Positions 34,039-43,836 of a DNA stretch of 64,000 nt are shown one piece after another. How positions within the stretch are numbered: the stretch's first letter is position 1; each line of letters begins with the position of its first letter. The position numbers and the translations under genes were made by a program. The notes below the pieces were generated by a model. The model made no database searches, was not told the DNA's origin, and saw only the letters and a list, made by a program, of their open reading frames with translations. Source of the DNA: Pedobacter lusitanus (GTDB lineage Bacteria > Bacteroidota > Bacteroidia > Sphingobacteriales > Sphingobacteriaceae); the NCBI RefSeq assembly GCF_040026395.1, contig NZ_CP157278.1, forward strand, positions 5,146,001 to 5,210,000, in the 5' to 3' direction.

Positions 34039-34623
34039 ATGAACGTTCAATTAGAAGATAATACAGGAAAACGTGTTGCTGTCCTAAACAGCACACTCGC
34101 TCTGATTAAAGAGCATGGATTCCATGGCGCTCCCATGAGTCTGATTGCTAAACATGCAGGTGTAGCAGCAGGAACTATATATCACTATTTTGATTCCAAA
34201 GAAACCCTCATATTAGAGCTTTTTGTCCATGTGAAGGATAAACTGGCTTTAGCCATATCAGCAGGTGATGATCCTTCAAAGCCCTATAAAGACCGATTTT
34301 TTAACTTCATGATTAATCAGTTTAACTTTTACATTGAAAATGAAAACTCTCTGTTTTTTCTTGAGCAGTACATGAGCTCTCCTTTCGCAAAGAATTTTCC
34401 TGAGAGGGATAGTCAACTATTTGCAGATAAGGTGATTGGATTGTTTCAATATGGCATAGAAAATGCTCACTTCAGAAATATTGATTCGAGGCTGCTGGCC
34501 CCGACAATCAAAGGGACTCTTGTTGCTGCTGCGACTTTCCAGTTGTCAGAACAGATTGTGTTCACCAAAGAAGATATTATCGAAGTAGTCAGTGTAATAT
34601 GGGATGGAATTAAAAGGCAGTAA
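34039..34623 (+). CDS. TetR/AcrR family transcriptional regulator
   Basis: From ATG 34039 the product is 194 residues starting MNVQLEDNTGKRVAVLNSTL. The N-terminal HTH reads FHGAPMSLIAKHAGVAAGTIYHYFDSKETL, the TetR_N signature; the rest is an all-helical ligand-binding domain. A GTG at 34021 would add six residues but lies upstream of the operator-like site. It precedes the tolC-mfp-rnd genes by 34 bp, so it probably represses that efflux operon and itself. The palindrome TGAACGTTCA overlaps its start codon. Confidence 0.93.
   Translation: MNVQLEDNTGKRVAVLNSTLALIKEHGFHGAPMSLIAKHAGVAAGTIYHYFDSKETLILELFVHVKDKLALAISAGDDPSKPYKDRFFNFMINQFNFYIENENSLFFLEQYMSSPFAKNFPERDSQLFADKVIGLFQYGIENAHFRNIDSRLLAPTIKGTLVAAATFQLSEQIVFTKEDIIEVVSVIWDGIKRQ
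34040..34049. promoter_or_regulatory. Candidate TetR operator overlapping the regulator's own start codon
   Basis: TGAACGTTCA is a perfect 10-bp palindrome sharing two bases with the ATG. Dimeric TetR proteins commonly bind such sites at their own promoter; the position would allow autorepression. Confidence 0.4.
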
Positions 34624-34657
34624 AATAAATTGTAAAACAAATACCCTTAATATATAT

Positions 34658-36010
34658 ATGAAACCTCACAAATTGATTTTAATGATGCTCGTCGGCATCC
34701 CCGTTCTTTTGCCGGGGCTTCTACATGCCCAGACGACAGTTAGAGAACAGCCGACGCTAAGCAATGCGACTTTGCAGGAATGCATTGATTACGCTTTGAG
34801 CAATAAGCCTGGGGTACAACAATCACTGATTGATGAAGAGATAGGAGAAAGAGATATAAAATCGGCATTATCAGGTTGGTTGCCTCAAATTAATGGTACA
34901 GGAACAGTGAACCATAATTTTAAACAGCAATCTCAGATTCTGACTACAAACGGACAGTCTTCTTTACTAACCTTCGGGGGTAAAAATACTTCATCTTTTG
35001 TTTTGCAGGCTGATCAGCAGTTTTTAAATGCAGGGTTGATTCAGGCATCCAAATCTGCCAAGTTTTACAGACAACAGTATAAACAGAGTACAGAGAATAC
35101 TAAGATCAACACGATTGTTGACGTTAGTAAAGCATTTTATGATGTCCTGACCAGTAAAGAGCAATTGAATATTATTGCAGAGAATATTGCCAGACAGGAA
35201 AAACAATTTAAAGATGCCCGTTCACAATACGATGCTGGTCTGGTTGATAAAACAGATTTTCAAAGAGCCCAGATCAGTTTAAGCAATTCAAAGGCTGACA
35301 GAAAAAGAACGGAAGAATTGTTAAAGTACAAGTATGCTTATCTGAGAGAATTAATTGGCTATAGTGCAGATAAACAATTTGGTTTGTCTTTTACTTCAAG
35401 CGATATGGAGAAAGACGTTATGATTGATACCGCTCAGTTGCTGAACTATCAGAACCGTATAGAATACCGTTTGCTGGAAACACAAAGACAATTGCAGAAA
35501 ATTACAACGAGTTATAACAAATGGAGTTATTCACCTACGCTTTCTGGTTTTATCAATTACGGATGGAATTATCAGAATAATAAACTGGGTAATCTTTATG
35601 ATCAGACTTTCCCAAGTTCTGTAGTAGGACTGAAATTAACTATGCCGATCTTCCTTGGTGGTAAACGTACGCAGGAAATCAAAAAATCGCAGTTACAGGA
35701 AAGAAAAATTGATCTTGATATGATCAATACCAAGAATAAGATCAATACACAGTATGAACAGGCAATTGCCACTTATAAGGCTAATCTGAATGATTTAAAT
35801 ACCAATAAATCTAATGTTGACATCTCGAAACAGGTTTACAATACAATCAAGCTTCAGTATGATGAAGGTATTAAGACTTACCTGGATCTGACAACTTCAG
35901 AAACAGATCTTCGTACTGCACAAATCAATTATCTGAATTCATTATATAACCTTCTTTCGTCAAAATTAGACGTAAAACAAGCATTAGGAATAATCACCGT
36001 AAACCAATAA
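34658..36010 (+). CDS. TolC family outer membrane efflux channel
   Basis: From ATG 34658 the protein has 450 residues: a signal peptide (MKPHKLILMMLVGIPVLLPG, cleavage near LLHAQ) followed by two OEP repeats of long coiled-coil helices. LQECIDYALSNKPGVQQS and the later AQINYLNSLYNLLSSKLDVKQ are typical repeat elements. It forms the outer-membrane duct of the tripartite pump whose adaptor starts 5 bp downstream. An upstream in-frame start at 34604 would overlap the TetR gene and hide the signal peptide, so it is rejected. Confidence 0.94.
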   Translation: MKPHKLILMMLVGIPVLLPGLLHAQTTVREQPTLSNATLQECIDYALSNKPGVQQSLIDEEIGERDIKSALSGWLPQINGTGTVNHNFKQQSQILTTNGQSSLLTFGGKNTSSFVLQADQQFLNAGLIQASKSAKFYRQQYKQSTENTKINTIVDVSKAFYDVLTSKEQLNIIAENIARQEKQFKDARSQYDAGLVDKTDFQRAQISLSNSKADRKRTEELLKYKYAYLRELIGYSADKQFGLSFTSSDMEKDVMIDTAQLLNYQNRIEYRLLETQRQLQKITTSYNKWSYSPTLSGFINYGWNYQNNKLGNLYDQTFPSSVVGLKLTMPIFLGGKRTQEIKKSQLQERKIDLDMINTKNKINTQYEQAIATYKANLNDLNTNKSNVDISKQVYNTIKLQYDEGIKTYLDLTTSETDLRTAQINYLNSLYNLLSSKLDVKQALGIITVNQ

Positions 36011-36015
36011 AAGAC

Positions 36016-37173
36016 ATGGACATTAAATACATAAAATTAGGCATCTTAATCCTTGGTTCAGTAACATTAGCATCTTGCGGTGGTAAACCTGCTCCTCAGC
36101 AGGGACCTCCTCCGGCAACTCCTGTAACTACTTATACGGTTGATGAGCAACCAGTAACTACAGTGGACACTTATCCGGGGGTAGTGGTTCCATTGAATGA
36201 AGTTGAACTTCGTGCTCAGGTTGGTGGTTATATTACTGCTATCTATGTTAAAGATGGTCAGCATGTGACCAAAGGACAAAGACTATATGAAATTGACCGT
36301 ACTAAATACCAGGCTGCCTATAACTCAGCTCAGGCTAATTTATCGGTCGCAAAAGCGAATCGTGATAAAGCAAAGAAAGATGCTGATCGTTATACTAAAT
36401 TAGCGCAGCAGGAAGCTGTTGCCAAACAACGTGTTGATTATGCATTGACAGATCTGGCTAATGCCGAATCACAAATTGCAGCTGCTAAGGCAAATCTGGC
36501 TTCTGCAGCAAATGATTTACAGCGTTCTATTATTGTTTCTCCTTTAACCGGAACAATTGGTATTTCACAGGTAAAACTGGGCGCTCTGGCTTCTCCGGGT
36601 ACCACACTTTTAAATACGGTTTCTACAAACAATCCGATTGCTGTAGATATTCCGGTTAGCCAGGCTGATATTCCTCGTTTTGTACAAATGGAGAAAAATG
36701 TATCGGCAGTCAAAGACTCTCTTTTCAGCATTGAACTGCAGGATAAAAGTATTTATCACCGTCAGGGCAGAATTATAGCAATTGACCGTGCGGTTGATCC
36801 TCAGACCGGTACGATCAAAGTAAGAATCAGTTATCCGAATGAAGGTGGAAAACTGATAGCTGGTATGAATGTGAATTTACTGGTACTGAATAAACAGATA
36901 GGCAATCAATTGGTAATTCCTTATAAAGCAGTTACAGAACAGCTGGGCGAATTTAATGTATTCCTGGTTGGAGACAGTAGTAAAGCTCTGCCACAGGTAA
37001 TTAAAGTTGGTACTCAGGTAGGCCAGAGTATAGTTGTAAAAAGTGGCTTGAAGAAAGGTGATGTTATTGTGGTTGAGGGGGTGCAGAATGTGAGACCGGG
37101 TGCTGTGGTACACGCAGGATCGGCAGCTGAAGCAAACGGACAACAGCCAGCAGCAGGCGCACCAAAAAAATAG
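36016..37173 (+). CDS. RND efflux periplasmic adaptor (membrane fusion protein), lipoprotein
   Basis: The 385-residue precursor has a lipoprotein signal ending VTLASC. A split lipoyl domain (VELRAQVGGYITAIYVKDGQHV ... ILVSPLTGTIG-like pairing) surrounds a helical hairpin rich in Ala/Lys, followed by beta-barrel and membrane-proximal domains. It links the TolC channel to the RND pump. It sits 5 bp after the channel gene and 22 bp before the pump gene, in one operon under the TetR regulator. The low-complexity C-terminus (QQPAAGAPKK) is ordinary for this family. Confidence 0.94.
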   Translation: MDIKYIKLGILILGSVTLASCGGKPAPQQGPPPATPVTTYTVDEQPVTTVDTYPGVVVPLNEVELRAQVGGYITAIYVKDGQHVTKGQRLYEIDRTKYQAAYNSAQANLSVAKANRDKAKKDADRYTKLAQQEAVAKQRVDYALTDLANAESQIAAAKANLASAANDLQRSIIVSPLTGTIGISQVKLGALASPGTTLLNTVSTNNPIAVDIPVSQADIPRFVQMEKNVSAVKDSLFSIELQDKSIYHRQGRIIAIDRAVDPQTGTIKVRISYPNEGGKLIAGMNVNLLVLNKQIGNQLVIPYKAVTEQLGEFNVFLVGDSSKALPQVIKVGTQVGQSIVVKSGLKKGDVIVVEGVQNVRPGAVVHAGSAAEANGQQPAAGAPKK

Positions 37174-37195
37174 TTATTATAAGAATTTCAAGCAT

Positions 37196-40100
37196 ATGAT
37201 ATCAGAAGTATTTATAAAACGACCGGTCACGGCGATCGTCATTTCCATATTAATTGTACTGGTTGGAGCAATTGTGATTACCACATTGCCAATCAGTCAG
37301 TATCCGAGTATTGCCCCACCGACAGTTACTGTGACAGGTACTTATACGGGAGCGGATGCGCAAACTGTAGAGCAAACAGTAACTACCCAGGTTGAAAGTC
37401 AGATTAATGGTACGCCAGGGATGAAATATTTATCATCAAACAGTACATCTGATGGTCGTTCAGCGATTACAGTAACTTTTGATGTAGGTACAAATATTGA
37501 TATCGCCGCGCTTGATGTGCAGAACAGGGTAGGTATTGCAGAACCGGGATTACCTGAAGCGGTAAGACGTTTAGGAATCACGACTAAAAAAGCAAATAAT
37601 GATATTCTGATGGTTCTGGGTCTGTATTCTCCAAATGGGACATATGACCAGAAATTTATTTCCAACTATGTCAACCTGTATGTTAAAGATGCGTTATTAC
37701 GTATTAAAGGTGTAGGGGATGTACAGGTATTCAGTCAGCCTTTTAGTATGAGGATCTGGCTGGATGCAGGAAAGTTAGCCAGATTAGGTTTAACACCAAC
37801 AGATGTTTCTGCTGCTGTCAATGAACAGAATACACGTACCCCGGGTGGTAGTGTAGGAGGGCCGCCACAGCAAAACTCACAGACTTTTGAATTCTCTGTG
37901 GTTATGGATGGTGATTTGAATACAGAAGAGCAATTCAGAAATATTGTGATCAAAACCGGACAGGATGGTTCTCCGGTATATCTTAAAGATGTTGCCCGTG
38001 TAGAACTGGGTGAGTTTGCCTATGTAACTTCTGCAAAGGTAAACGGTAAAGTTGCAGCCTTGATGGCGGTTAACCAGACTCCAGGAGGAAATGCAGTTGA
38101 AACTGCTGCCGGGATTGACAAAACAATGGCTGAATTAAAGAAATCTTTCCCTAAAGATCTGGATTTTAAAATCAGTTATGAGACAGTTTCTATTATTAAG
38201 GTATCCATCAGTGAGGTAATTCATACACTGGTTGAAGCGCTGATCCTGGTAACGATCGTTGTATTCTTCTTCTTACAGAGCTGGAGAGCAACATTGATTC
38301 CAGTACTGGCAATTCCGGTTTCCATTATTGGTACCTTTATTCTGTTTACCCTGTTAGGTTTCTCTATCAACGTACTGACGATGTTTGGATTCGTCCTCGC
38401 CATCGGTATTGTGGTAGATGATGCGATTGTGGTAGTGGAGGCGGTTCAGCATTATATGGACCACGAGGGGCTTTCTGCACCAGATGCTACACGTAAAGCG
38501 ATGAAAGACATTACTGCACCGGTAATTGCGATTGCTTTAATTCTTGCCGCAGTATTTATACCGGTAGGATTTATACCAGGTATGGTTGGTCAGTTGTATC
38601 AGCAGTTTGCAATAACAATTGCGGTATCGGTATTGCTTTCTGCATTTATTGCACTTTCACTGACTCCGGCATTATGTTCTTTACTGTTGACGCCGATGAA
38701 CCTGACTAAAGATTCAAAAGGCTTAAATAAATTCTTCTTTAAATTCAATACCTGGTTTGCAAATGTAACTCATGGATACTCTAACGGAGTGAGATGGGCC
38801 TTGAAAAAAGCACCCCTGGTAATGATCATACTGGCCTGTATTTATGTCGGTACAGTTGGGTTATTTATGAAAAAACCTTCTGGTTTTATTCCGAATGAGG
38901 ATGCAGGTATCTTTATTATGGGAGCTACCTTACCTGAAGGCGCATCAGCAGTACGTACAGATGCTTTCATCAAAAGGGTTACTGATTCACTACAGAAAAA
39001 CATTCCTGAACTGCAGAATATTACTTCTGTAAGAGGTATCAATATTCTGAACAGATCATTTAAGTCTAATGCCGGAACATTCTTTGTTCAGTTAAAGAAC
39101 TGGGATGAACGTAAAAGAGATGTGGCCACAGTTCTGGCTAATGTATCTAAAACGTTTGCCGGTGATAAAGACGGTAGTATTCTGGCTGTTACCCCTCCTC
39201 CGATTCCCGGATTAGGTATCAGTGGTGGTTTCTCGATGCAGATCCAGGAAAAACAAGCAGGTGATATTAAGAAATTTGAAGGTATAGTTGGTAAATTCCT
39301 GGCAGCAGCTAATCAGCGTCCTGAAATTGGATTTGCCTATACTTTATTTAATGCTAAAACTCCAAATTATCAGTTGCATGTAGATCGTGACCAGGTGAAG
39401 AAAATGGGCGTTTCCATAGGTGCTGTTTATAATACGATTTCTATTTATCTGGGTAGTACGTATATCAATGACTTCACTAAATATGGACGTAGTTTCAGAG
39501 TACTTTCTCAGGCAGATACGAATTTCCGTAGCAGCATTGATAACCTGAACCAGATCTATGTGAAAAATAATGTGGGTACACCGGTGCCATTAAGTTCATT
39601 TGTGAGCTATAAGATGACCGAGAATGCCTCTATTATTAATCACTACAATATGTTCAGGTCAATTGAGATTGGTGGAGCTGCAAGACCGGGAAGAAGTTCC
39701 GGGGATGCACTGCAGGCTTTGAGAGAAGTTGCTGCGCAAACGCTTCCACCGGGTTATACTTATAATTTCTCTGGTTTGAGTTTAGAGGAAACTGAGGCTG
39801 GAAATAGTACAACAATGATTTTTGGTTTGATCGTTGTCTTTGTATTCCTGCTGCTTGCTGCTTTATATGAGAGTTGGTCGGTTCCATTCTCTATCTTACT
39901 GGCGGTTCCTCTTGGTTTATTCGGGGCAATTCTTGCTTTGATATTCCTGCCAAAACTGGATAATAATATTTATGCACAGGTTGGTCTGATTACGCTGATT
40001 GGTTTATCGGCCAAGAATGCGATTCTGATTGTCGAATTTGCAAAAGAGCGCGTTGACTGGGGTATGGAACTGATTGCAGCGACTATTGAAGCTGTTAAAT

Positions 40101-40369
40101 TAAGGTTACGTCCAATTATCATGACCTCTCTGGCATTTATCCTGGGTGTTATTCCATTGATTATTTCTTCAGGTGCAGGTGCTGTATCCCGTATGACTAT
40201 TGGATGGACAGTGGCTGCAGGTATGCTTTCGGCAACTATTCTTGCCTTGTTTATTGTTCCTGTACTTTTTGTACTGATCACTAAACTGGCTTATGGTAAA
40301 AAGAAACTTGCAGAATTGCAGGCTAATTATAAACCGGAAGAACATACTGATACGCTCCATGCGGATTAG
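37196..40369 (+). CDS. RND efflux pump permease (AcrB/HAE1 family)
   Basis: From ATG 37196 the protein has 1057 residues, MISEVFIKRPVTAIVISILI, the standard HAE1 start. It shows 12 membrane helices, two large periplasmic loops, the proton-relay Asp pair in GIVVDDAIVVVEAV, and the second-half GLSAKNAILIVEFAKE motif. It exports amphiphilic drugs, dyes or detergents using the proton gradient. An upstream in-frame start at 37100 lies inside the adaptor gene and adds a hydrophilic tail, so it was not used. A 20-bp hairpin terminator follows. Confidence 0.96.
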   Translation: MISEVFIKRPVTAIVISILIVLVGAIVITTLPISQYPSIAPPTVTVTGTYTGADAQTVEQTVTTQVESQINGTPGMKYLSSNSTSDGRSAITVTFDVGTNIDIAALDVQNRVGIAEPGLPEAVRRLGITTKKANNDILMVLGLYSPNGTYDQKFISNYVNLYVKDALLRIKGVGDVQVFSQPFSMRIWLDAGKLARLGLTPTDVSAAVNEQNTRTPGGSVGGPPQQNSQTFEFSVVMDGDLNTEEQFRNIVIKTGQDGSPVYLKDVARVELGEFAYVTSAKVNGKVAALMAVNQTPGGNAVETAAGIDKTMAELKKSFPKDLDFKISYETVSIIKVSISEVIHTLVEALILVTIVVFFFLQSWRATLIPVLAIPVSIIGTFILFTLLGFSINVLTMFGFVLAIGIVVDDAIVVVEAVQHYMDHEGLSAPDATRKAMKDITAPVIAIALILAAVFIPVGFIPGMVGQLYQQFAITIAVSVLLSAFIALSLTPALCSLLLTPMNLTKDSKGLNKFFFKFNTWFANVTHGYSNGVRWALKKAPLVMIILACIYVGTVGLFMKKPSGFIPNEDAGIFIMGATLPEGASAVRTDAFIKRVTDSLQKNIPELQNITSVRGINILNRSFKSNAGTFFVQLKNWDERKRDVATVLANVSKTFAGDKDGSILAVTPPPIPGLGISGGFSMQIQEKQAGDIKKFEGIVGKFLAAANQRPEIGFAYTLFNAKTPNYQLHVDRDQVKKMGVSIGAVYNTISIYLGSTYINDFTKYGRSFRVLSQADTNFRSSIDNLNQIYVKNNVGTPVPLSSFVSYKMTENASIINHYNMFRSIEIGGAARPGRSSGDALQALREVAAQTLPPGYTYNFSGLSLEETEAGNSTTMIFGLIVVFVFLLLAALYESWSVPFSILLAVPLGLFGAILALIFLPKLDNNIYAQVGLITLIGLSAKNAILIVEFAKERVDWGMELIAATIEAVKLRLRPIIMTSLAFILGVIPLIISSGAGAVSRMTIGWTVAAGMLSATILALFIVPVLFVLITKLAYGKKKLAELQANYKPEEHTDTLHAD

Positions 40370-40380
40370 ATAAGATATAA

Positions 40381-40427
40381 GCATAAAAAAAGGCTGTACC
40401 AGATTCCGGTACAGCCTTTTTTTATGC
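40381..40427. terminator. Bidirectional terminator of efflux operon and iron locus
   Basis: Perfect 20-bp stem (40381-40400 and 40408-40427) with GGCTGTACC core, 7-nt loop and A/T runs on both sides; serves converging transcripts. Confidence 0.94.
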
Positions 40428-40442
40428 TGGTCGTTTTGGAAA

Positions 40443-41156
40443 TTACTTCACCTCAAAACTATAAGTTGCTCCCTGCCAGATTCCATCATATTCTTTGCCT
40501 TGATGATCTCCTTTTACTTTTTGAAATTCGGTTATTTCAATTACATATCTTCCAGGCCAGATCGGGGTAAAATGGACAAGTCCATTTTCGTCTGTTTTAG
40601 TCTCTTTAGCCCAGCCTGAAGGAGAAAATATAGAAACTGTTTTTGCTTTTGCCAGATCATTGTTTAATGTAGCAGTCAGCTTAACTGTTTGATTAACTTT
40701 TGCAGAGTTGATTTCGTCAGATTTCAGATATAATACATTGCTGCTTTTGGTTTGCACAGCTGAGTTTTTGCCAACTGCCACATTTGCACTGGCCAGAAAG
40801 TGATATTTGGTCGTACCACCAAGTTCCTTTGCTTCATGACTTACTTCCAGAATATAAGATCCGTTTTTATCCGGAGTAAAACTGCTGGTAAATGAATTGC
40901 TGTCGGCATTAAGCTTCAGCTGTGTTCTTTGCTGATCAGGTCCGGTCAGCCATAAAGTGAAGTCTTTGACATCAGAGTACCATTTGGATACATTTTCTCT
41001 TTCATTTGCAGCATATTCACCATAATAGATCTTTACTGTTTGTACCTGACCGATTTTTCCGGTTGCACCTGTTTCTATCCAAAGCGCATGTGCTGACAGA
41101 TTTTTAGTGACTAAGCAAAATAAAATGCTCAGTGTTAGAAAAGCTAGTTTTTTCAT
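40443..41156 (-). CDS. DUF4198 domain periplasmic protein of the iron locus
   Basis: The 237-residue protein has a cleavable signal (LFCLVTKNLSAHA) followed by ALWIETGATGKIGQVQTVKIYYGEYA and an Ig-like beta domain ending PGRYVIEITEFQKVKGDHQGKEYDG. DUF4198 (NikM-like) proteins are periplasmic and occur with TonB receptors for metals or metal chelates. It is the last gene of the cluster, 90 bp after the PepSY protein. A metal-binding role is inferred from this context and from the His at the mature N-terminus, not proven. Confidence 0.82.
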   Translation of the reverse strand: MKKLAFLTLSILFCLVTKNLSAHALWIETGATGKIGQVQTVKIYYGEYAANERENVSKWYSDVKDFTLWLTGPDQQRTQLKLNADSNSFTSSFTPDKNGSYILEVSHEAKELGGTTKYHFLASANVAVGKNSAVQTKSSNVLYLKSDEINSAKVNQTVKLTATLNNDLAKAKTVSIFSPSGWAKETKTDENGLVHFTPIWPGRYVIEITEFQKVKGDHQGKEYDGIWQGATYSFEVK

Positions 41157-41246
41157 TATTTTATGATTTATTGAGTTAATTGGATTTTTTATTGTTTAAT
41201 GATATCCGGATCTGGGTTTTTACTTCTTTTTTTTAGAATTGTGGGA

Positions 41247-42587
41247 TTATGAATGAATAACCTCCTCCCGTAATTCTTTTTCTGGTACCGGAGCTTTAGC
41301 TTTGATGTTTTTTGTGGTATTCAATTGCTCAGGATTTTTACTCTTTGTACCCTTTTTCTTGAACTTTCGGCCATACCAGATCAGGAACCCTGTGATAGGT
41401 AACGAAGCGCCAATCAGCGAAGCCAGAAAAGCCATAACTTTACCCGGAAAACCAAGAATACTTCCTACATGAATGTCGTAATTCATTTTCCGTAGTTTAC
41501 CTCCAAATCCGGCATCTGCATAGGATGAGGAATAAATATCATCCGATTTTAGCTCTTTTAAAGTATGCTGATCAAAAGTATAACCTACATTATTATAGAA
41601 CTGCCCCGGGCTCGGATATACTCGGATATCTATGGTAGATTTTGCTTCGGCAGTATCAGGAAAACTATAGTAGAAGCCTACCGATTTCTGGTGTCTGACA
41701 ACAACCTTTTTCCATGCGGCATCCATAGCCTGTTCCGGTTTATAGGTTTTTTTTGCCTGTAAAGAGTCAGATTCAAGACGCTTAAATTCTGTAAGTTTCT
41801 CTCCTCCGGTAGTTATCCAATAGAGCCCTTCACTATACCATCGGATACCATATACCATTCCCGTAAGTGCAATTGCAAGTAAAAACAGCAGGGAGTAAAA
41901 TCCAAGAACATTATGCAGATCAAGGTTCACTCTTTTGAAAGAAGCTCCCCATTTAATTTTAAAACTTTTATCCCGTGTAGATTTATTCCATTTTTTTGGA
42001 TACCACCAGATTAATCCGGTAATCAGCAGTACTACAAAAACCAGAGTTGCATAATTGACGATAGGTCTTCCGATTTTATAGGGCATCCATAAAAATCTGT
42101 GTCCGTTAAGGATAAACCTGAAAAAATCAGCTTCCCCTTTTTTACGCTCAACAGCACTGACAATTTTCCCGGTATATGGGTTGACTTTCAGGGTTACGCC
42201 ACCACTTCTGCGTTCTTTTTCTTTAGGATCTTTTAAAAATACATTTATGGTACGGCCCTGCTGATACATGGCATAGGAAATTGCCTTACCCGGGTAAAGA
42301 CGGGTAGCGATTGCATTAAGCTGAGAAGGAGTGAGGACTGCCTTATCCTGCTTCTCTATCTTTGTCTCTGGCTCCAGCAGACCTGTTATTTCTTCGTTAA
42401 ATACCCATATACAGGCTGTAATACAAACGATTAAAACAATGATTCCGGATACAAGCCCCAGCCAAAGGTGAAGCCATTTATTGATTCTTGTAAAAAGGGA
42501 ATCTGTTTTCTTCTTTTTTTGCGGAGGTTGCTTAGTTCCGGTAATCATTTTTGTAATATTTGATGATGATTCGTTATTTTTTCTCAA
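41247..42587 (-). CDS. PepSY-domain inner-membrane protein (XusC-like)
   Basis: The 446-residue protein has a cytoplasmic Lys-rich N-terminus, a first membrane helix (LWLGLVSGIIVLIVCITACI), a PepSY domain in the periplasmic loop and further helices (about 175-195, 225-245, 380-400), with His residues in HKW/HRFLWM that may carry haem. PepSY-TM proteins next to TonB receptors are thought to reduce ferric siderophores. It lies one base after the DUF4374 gene on the same strand, so translation is probably coupled. Confidence 0.88.
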   Translation of the reverse strand: MRKNNESSSNITKMITGTKQPPQKKKKTDSLFTRINKWLHLWLGLVSGIIVLIVCITACIWVFNEEITGLLEPETKIEKQDKAVLTPSQLNAIATRLYPGKAISYAMYQQGRTINVFLKDPKEKERRSGGVTLKVNPYTGKIVSAVERKKGEADFFRFILNGHRFLWMPYKIGRPIVNYATLVFVVLLITGLIWWYPKKWNKSTRDKSFKIKWGASFKRVNLDLHNVLGFYSLLFLLAIALTGMVYGIRWYSEGLYWITTGGEKLTEFKRLESDSLQAKKTYKPEQAMDAAWKKVVVRHQKSVGFYYSFPDTAEAKSTIDIRVYPSPGQFYNNVGYTFDQHTLKELKSDDIYSSSYADAGFGGKLRKMNYDIHVGSILGFPGKVMAFLASLIGASLPITGFLIWYGRKFKKKGTKSKNPEQLNTTKNIKAKAPVPEKELREEVIHS

Positions 42588-42588
42588 C

Positions 42589-43824
42589 TTAATAGTTTAA
42601 TGCCTGTATGGCAGTAATAGTTCCTCCTTCTACCTTTAATCCGCGTCTGGCAACAGCAAGACTGGCATCAAATACATAGACATAACTTCCTTCACTTGCG
42701 GTCGTTATTCCTATATATCCTTTTATCCCATCTTTAGGCGAATAATTTGTTGTGGTAGTTTTTGTAATATCAGCAGGAATACCAGTTACCCATTTAAATC
42801 TTTGATTAATCACATCTGCTACAGCAAATTTCCCCACGGGTCCGGTAGTGGTATTTGGATTGGTATACAAGTGTAAAATGAATATTCCTTTACCAATATA
42901 GGTCTGATTGGAAATATGATAACCTCCGGATTCTTTTTCTATATTAAAAAAGTAGCTCTTGTCAAATTCTGTTGTTCCCTTGTTAATACGGATAATAGCT
43001 GATGGATTCTTCGAGATAGGTTTACTGTTACTTGTTGCAGAGGCTCCTGAAAATGCATAAGCATCTCCATTTTCAAGTTCGACCAGGCCGTTGTTGAAAT
43101 AGGCGCCGATAAAGCTTGTGCGGTTATCTCTGATGATTTTTTCCAGTTTGAGTTCCGGATAAGAGAATACAGCTACCCAGCTACTGTCGGGATAGGCTGT
43201 TCCAAATACATCTGGAGCTGCACCTTTAATACTCATATAAGGTAGAAATACCTTGTCTCCAATTTGTGTTGCTCCGTTAAAATGTGCACGCTCTCCGTTA
43301 CCGGCAAGTTTGACTATGTTGACCTGCTGCTGGCCTACAATCTGATATTTACGGGCATCAACGCGATACATACCTGCAGATTCGTTACCTGATCTCGGTA
43401 CTTTGATCAGCAAAATATCATCCTTTACAGCTGCATTAACCTGTACTGTTTCACTTTGGAAATTAGCCAGCTTGATTAATTTACCAGTTTGATCAAGACG
43501 GTAACTGGTTACTGCACCAGGGTTGCCCTGTCCATATAATAAACTGAAGAATCGGTTTTTATGGGAAATATAATATCTGTAAGATCCATCCTGTTCTATT
43601 CCGTTACGGTAGGTGGTGACCATCCCTTCATTCAGGTTGTCGGCAGTTAAAAGATAATCAGCGATGCCCGTTGTACCAATTGGTGTTGCTGTGATGATGT
43701 ATTTAGTTGCACCTGTTAATTCGGTTTCTGTATCATTTACTTCTGAAAAATCTAAAGGCGGATCACATGCTGCTAAAAGACTGATCATCCCTAAAGTAAG
43801 TAGTAAGGTATTTTTATATTTCAT
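42589..43824 (-). CDS. DUF4374 surface lipoprotein (XusB-like)
   Basis: The 411-residue precursor has a lipoprotein signal ending MISLLAAC, followed by a repetitive beta-strand protein, probably a beta-propeller. DUF4374 proteins occur beside TonB receptors and PepSY proteins in Bacteroidota; to my knowledge the Bacteroides XusB protein that captures ferric enterobactin belongs here. It would sit on the cell surface and hand siderophore to the receptor encoded 12 bp upstream. Family recognised from context and overall pattern, without a search. Confidence 0.82.
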   Translation of the reverse strand: MKYKNTLLLTLGMISLLAACDPPLDFSEVNDTETELTGATKYIITATPIGTTGIADYLLTADNLNEGMVTTYRNGIEQDGSYRYYISHKNRFFSLLYGQGNPGAVTSYRLDQTGKLIKLANFQSETVQVNAAVKDDILLIKVPRSGNESAGMYRVDARKYQIVGQQQVNIVKLAGNGERAHFNGATQIGDKVFLPYMSIKGAAPDVFGTAYPDSSWVAVFSYPELKLEKIIRDNRTSFIGAYFNNGLVELENGDAYAFSGASATSNSKPISKNPSAIIRINKGTTEFDKSYFFNIEKESGGYHISNQTYIGKGIFILHLYTNPNTTTGPVGKFAVADVINQRFKWVTGIPADITKTTTTNYSPKDGIKGYIGITTASEGSYVYVFDASLAVARRGLKVEGGTITAIQALNY

Positions 43825-43836
43825 GTTATTCTCTGA

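Noticed and set aside
37100..37195. 32-residue N-terminal extension of the RND permease
   Set aside because: It overlaps the adaptor gene and adds a Gln/Lys-rich tail before the conserved MISEVFIKRPV start.
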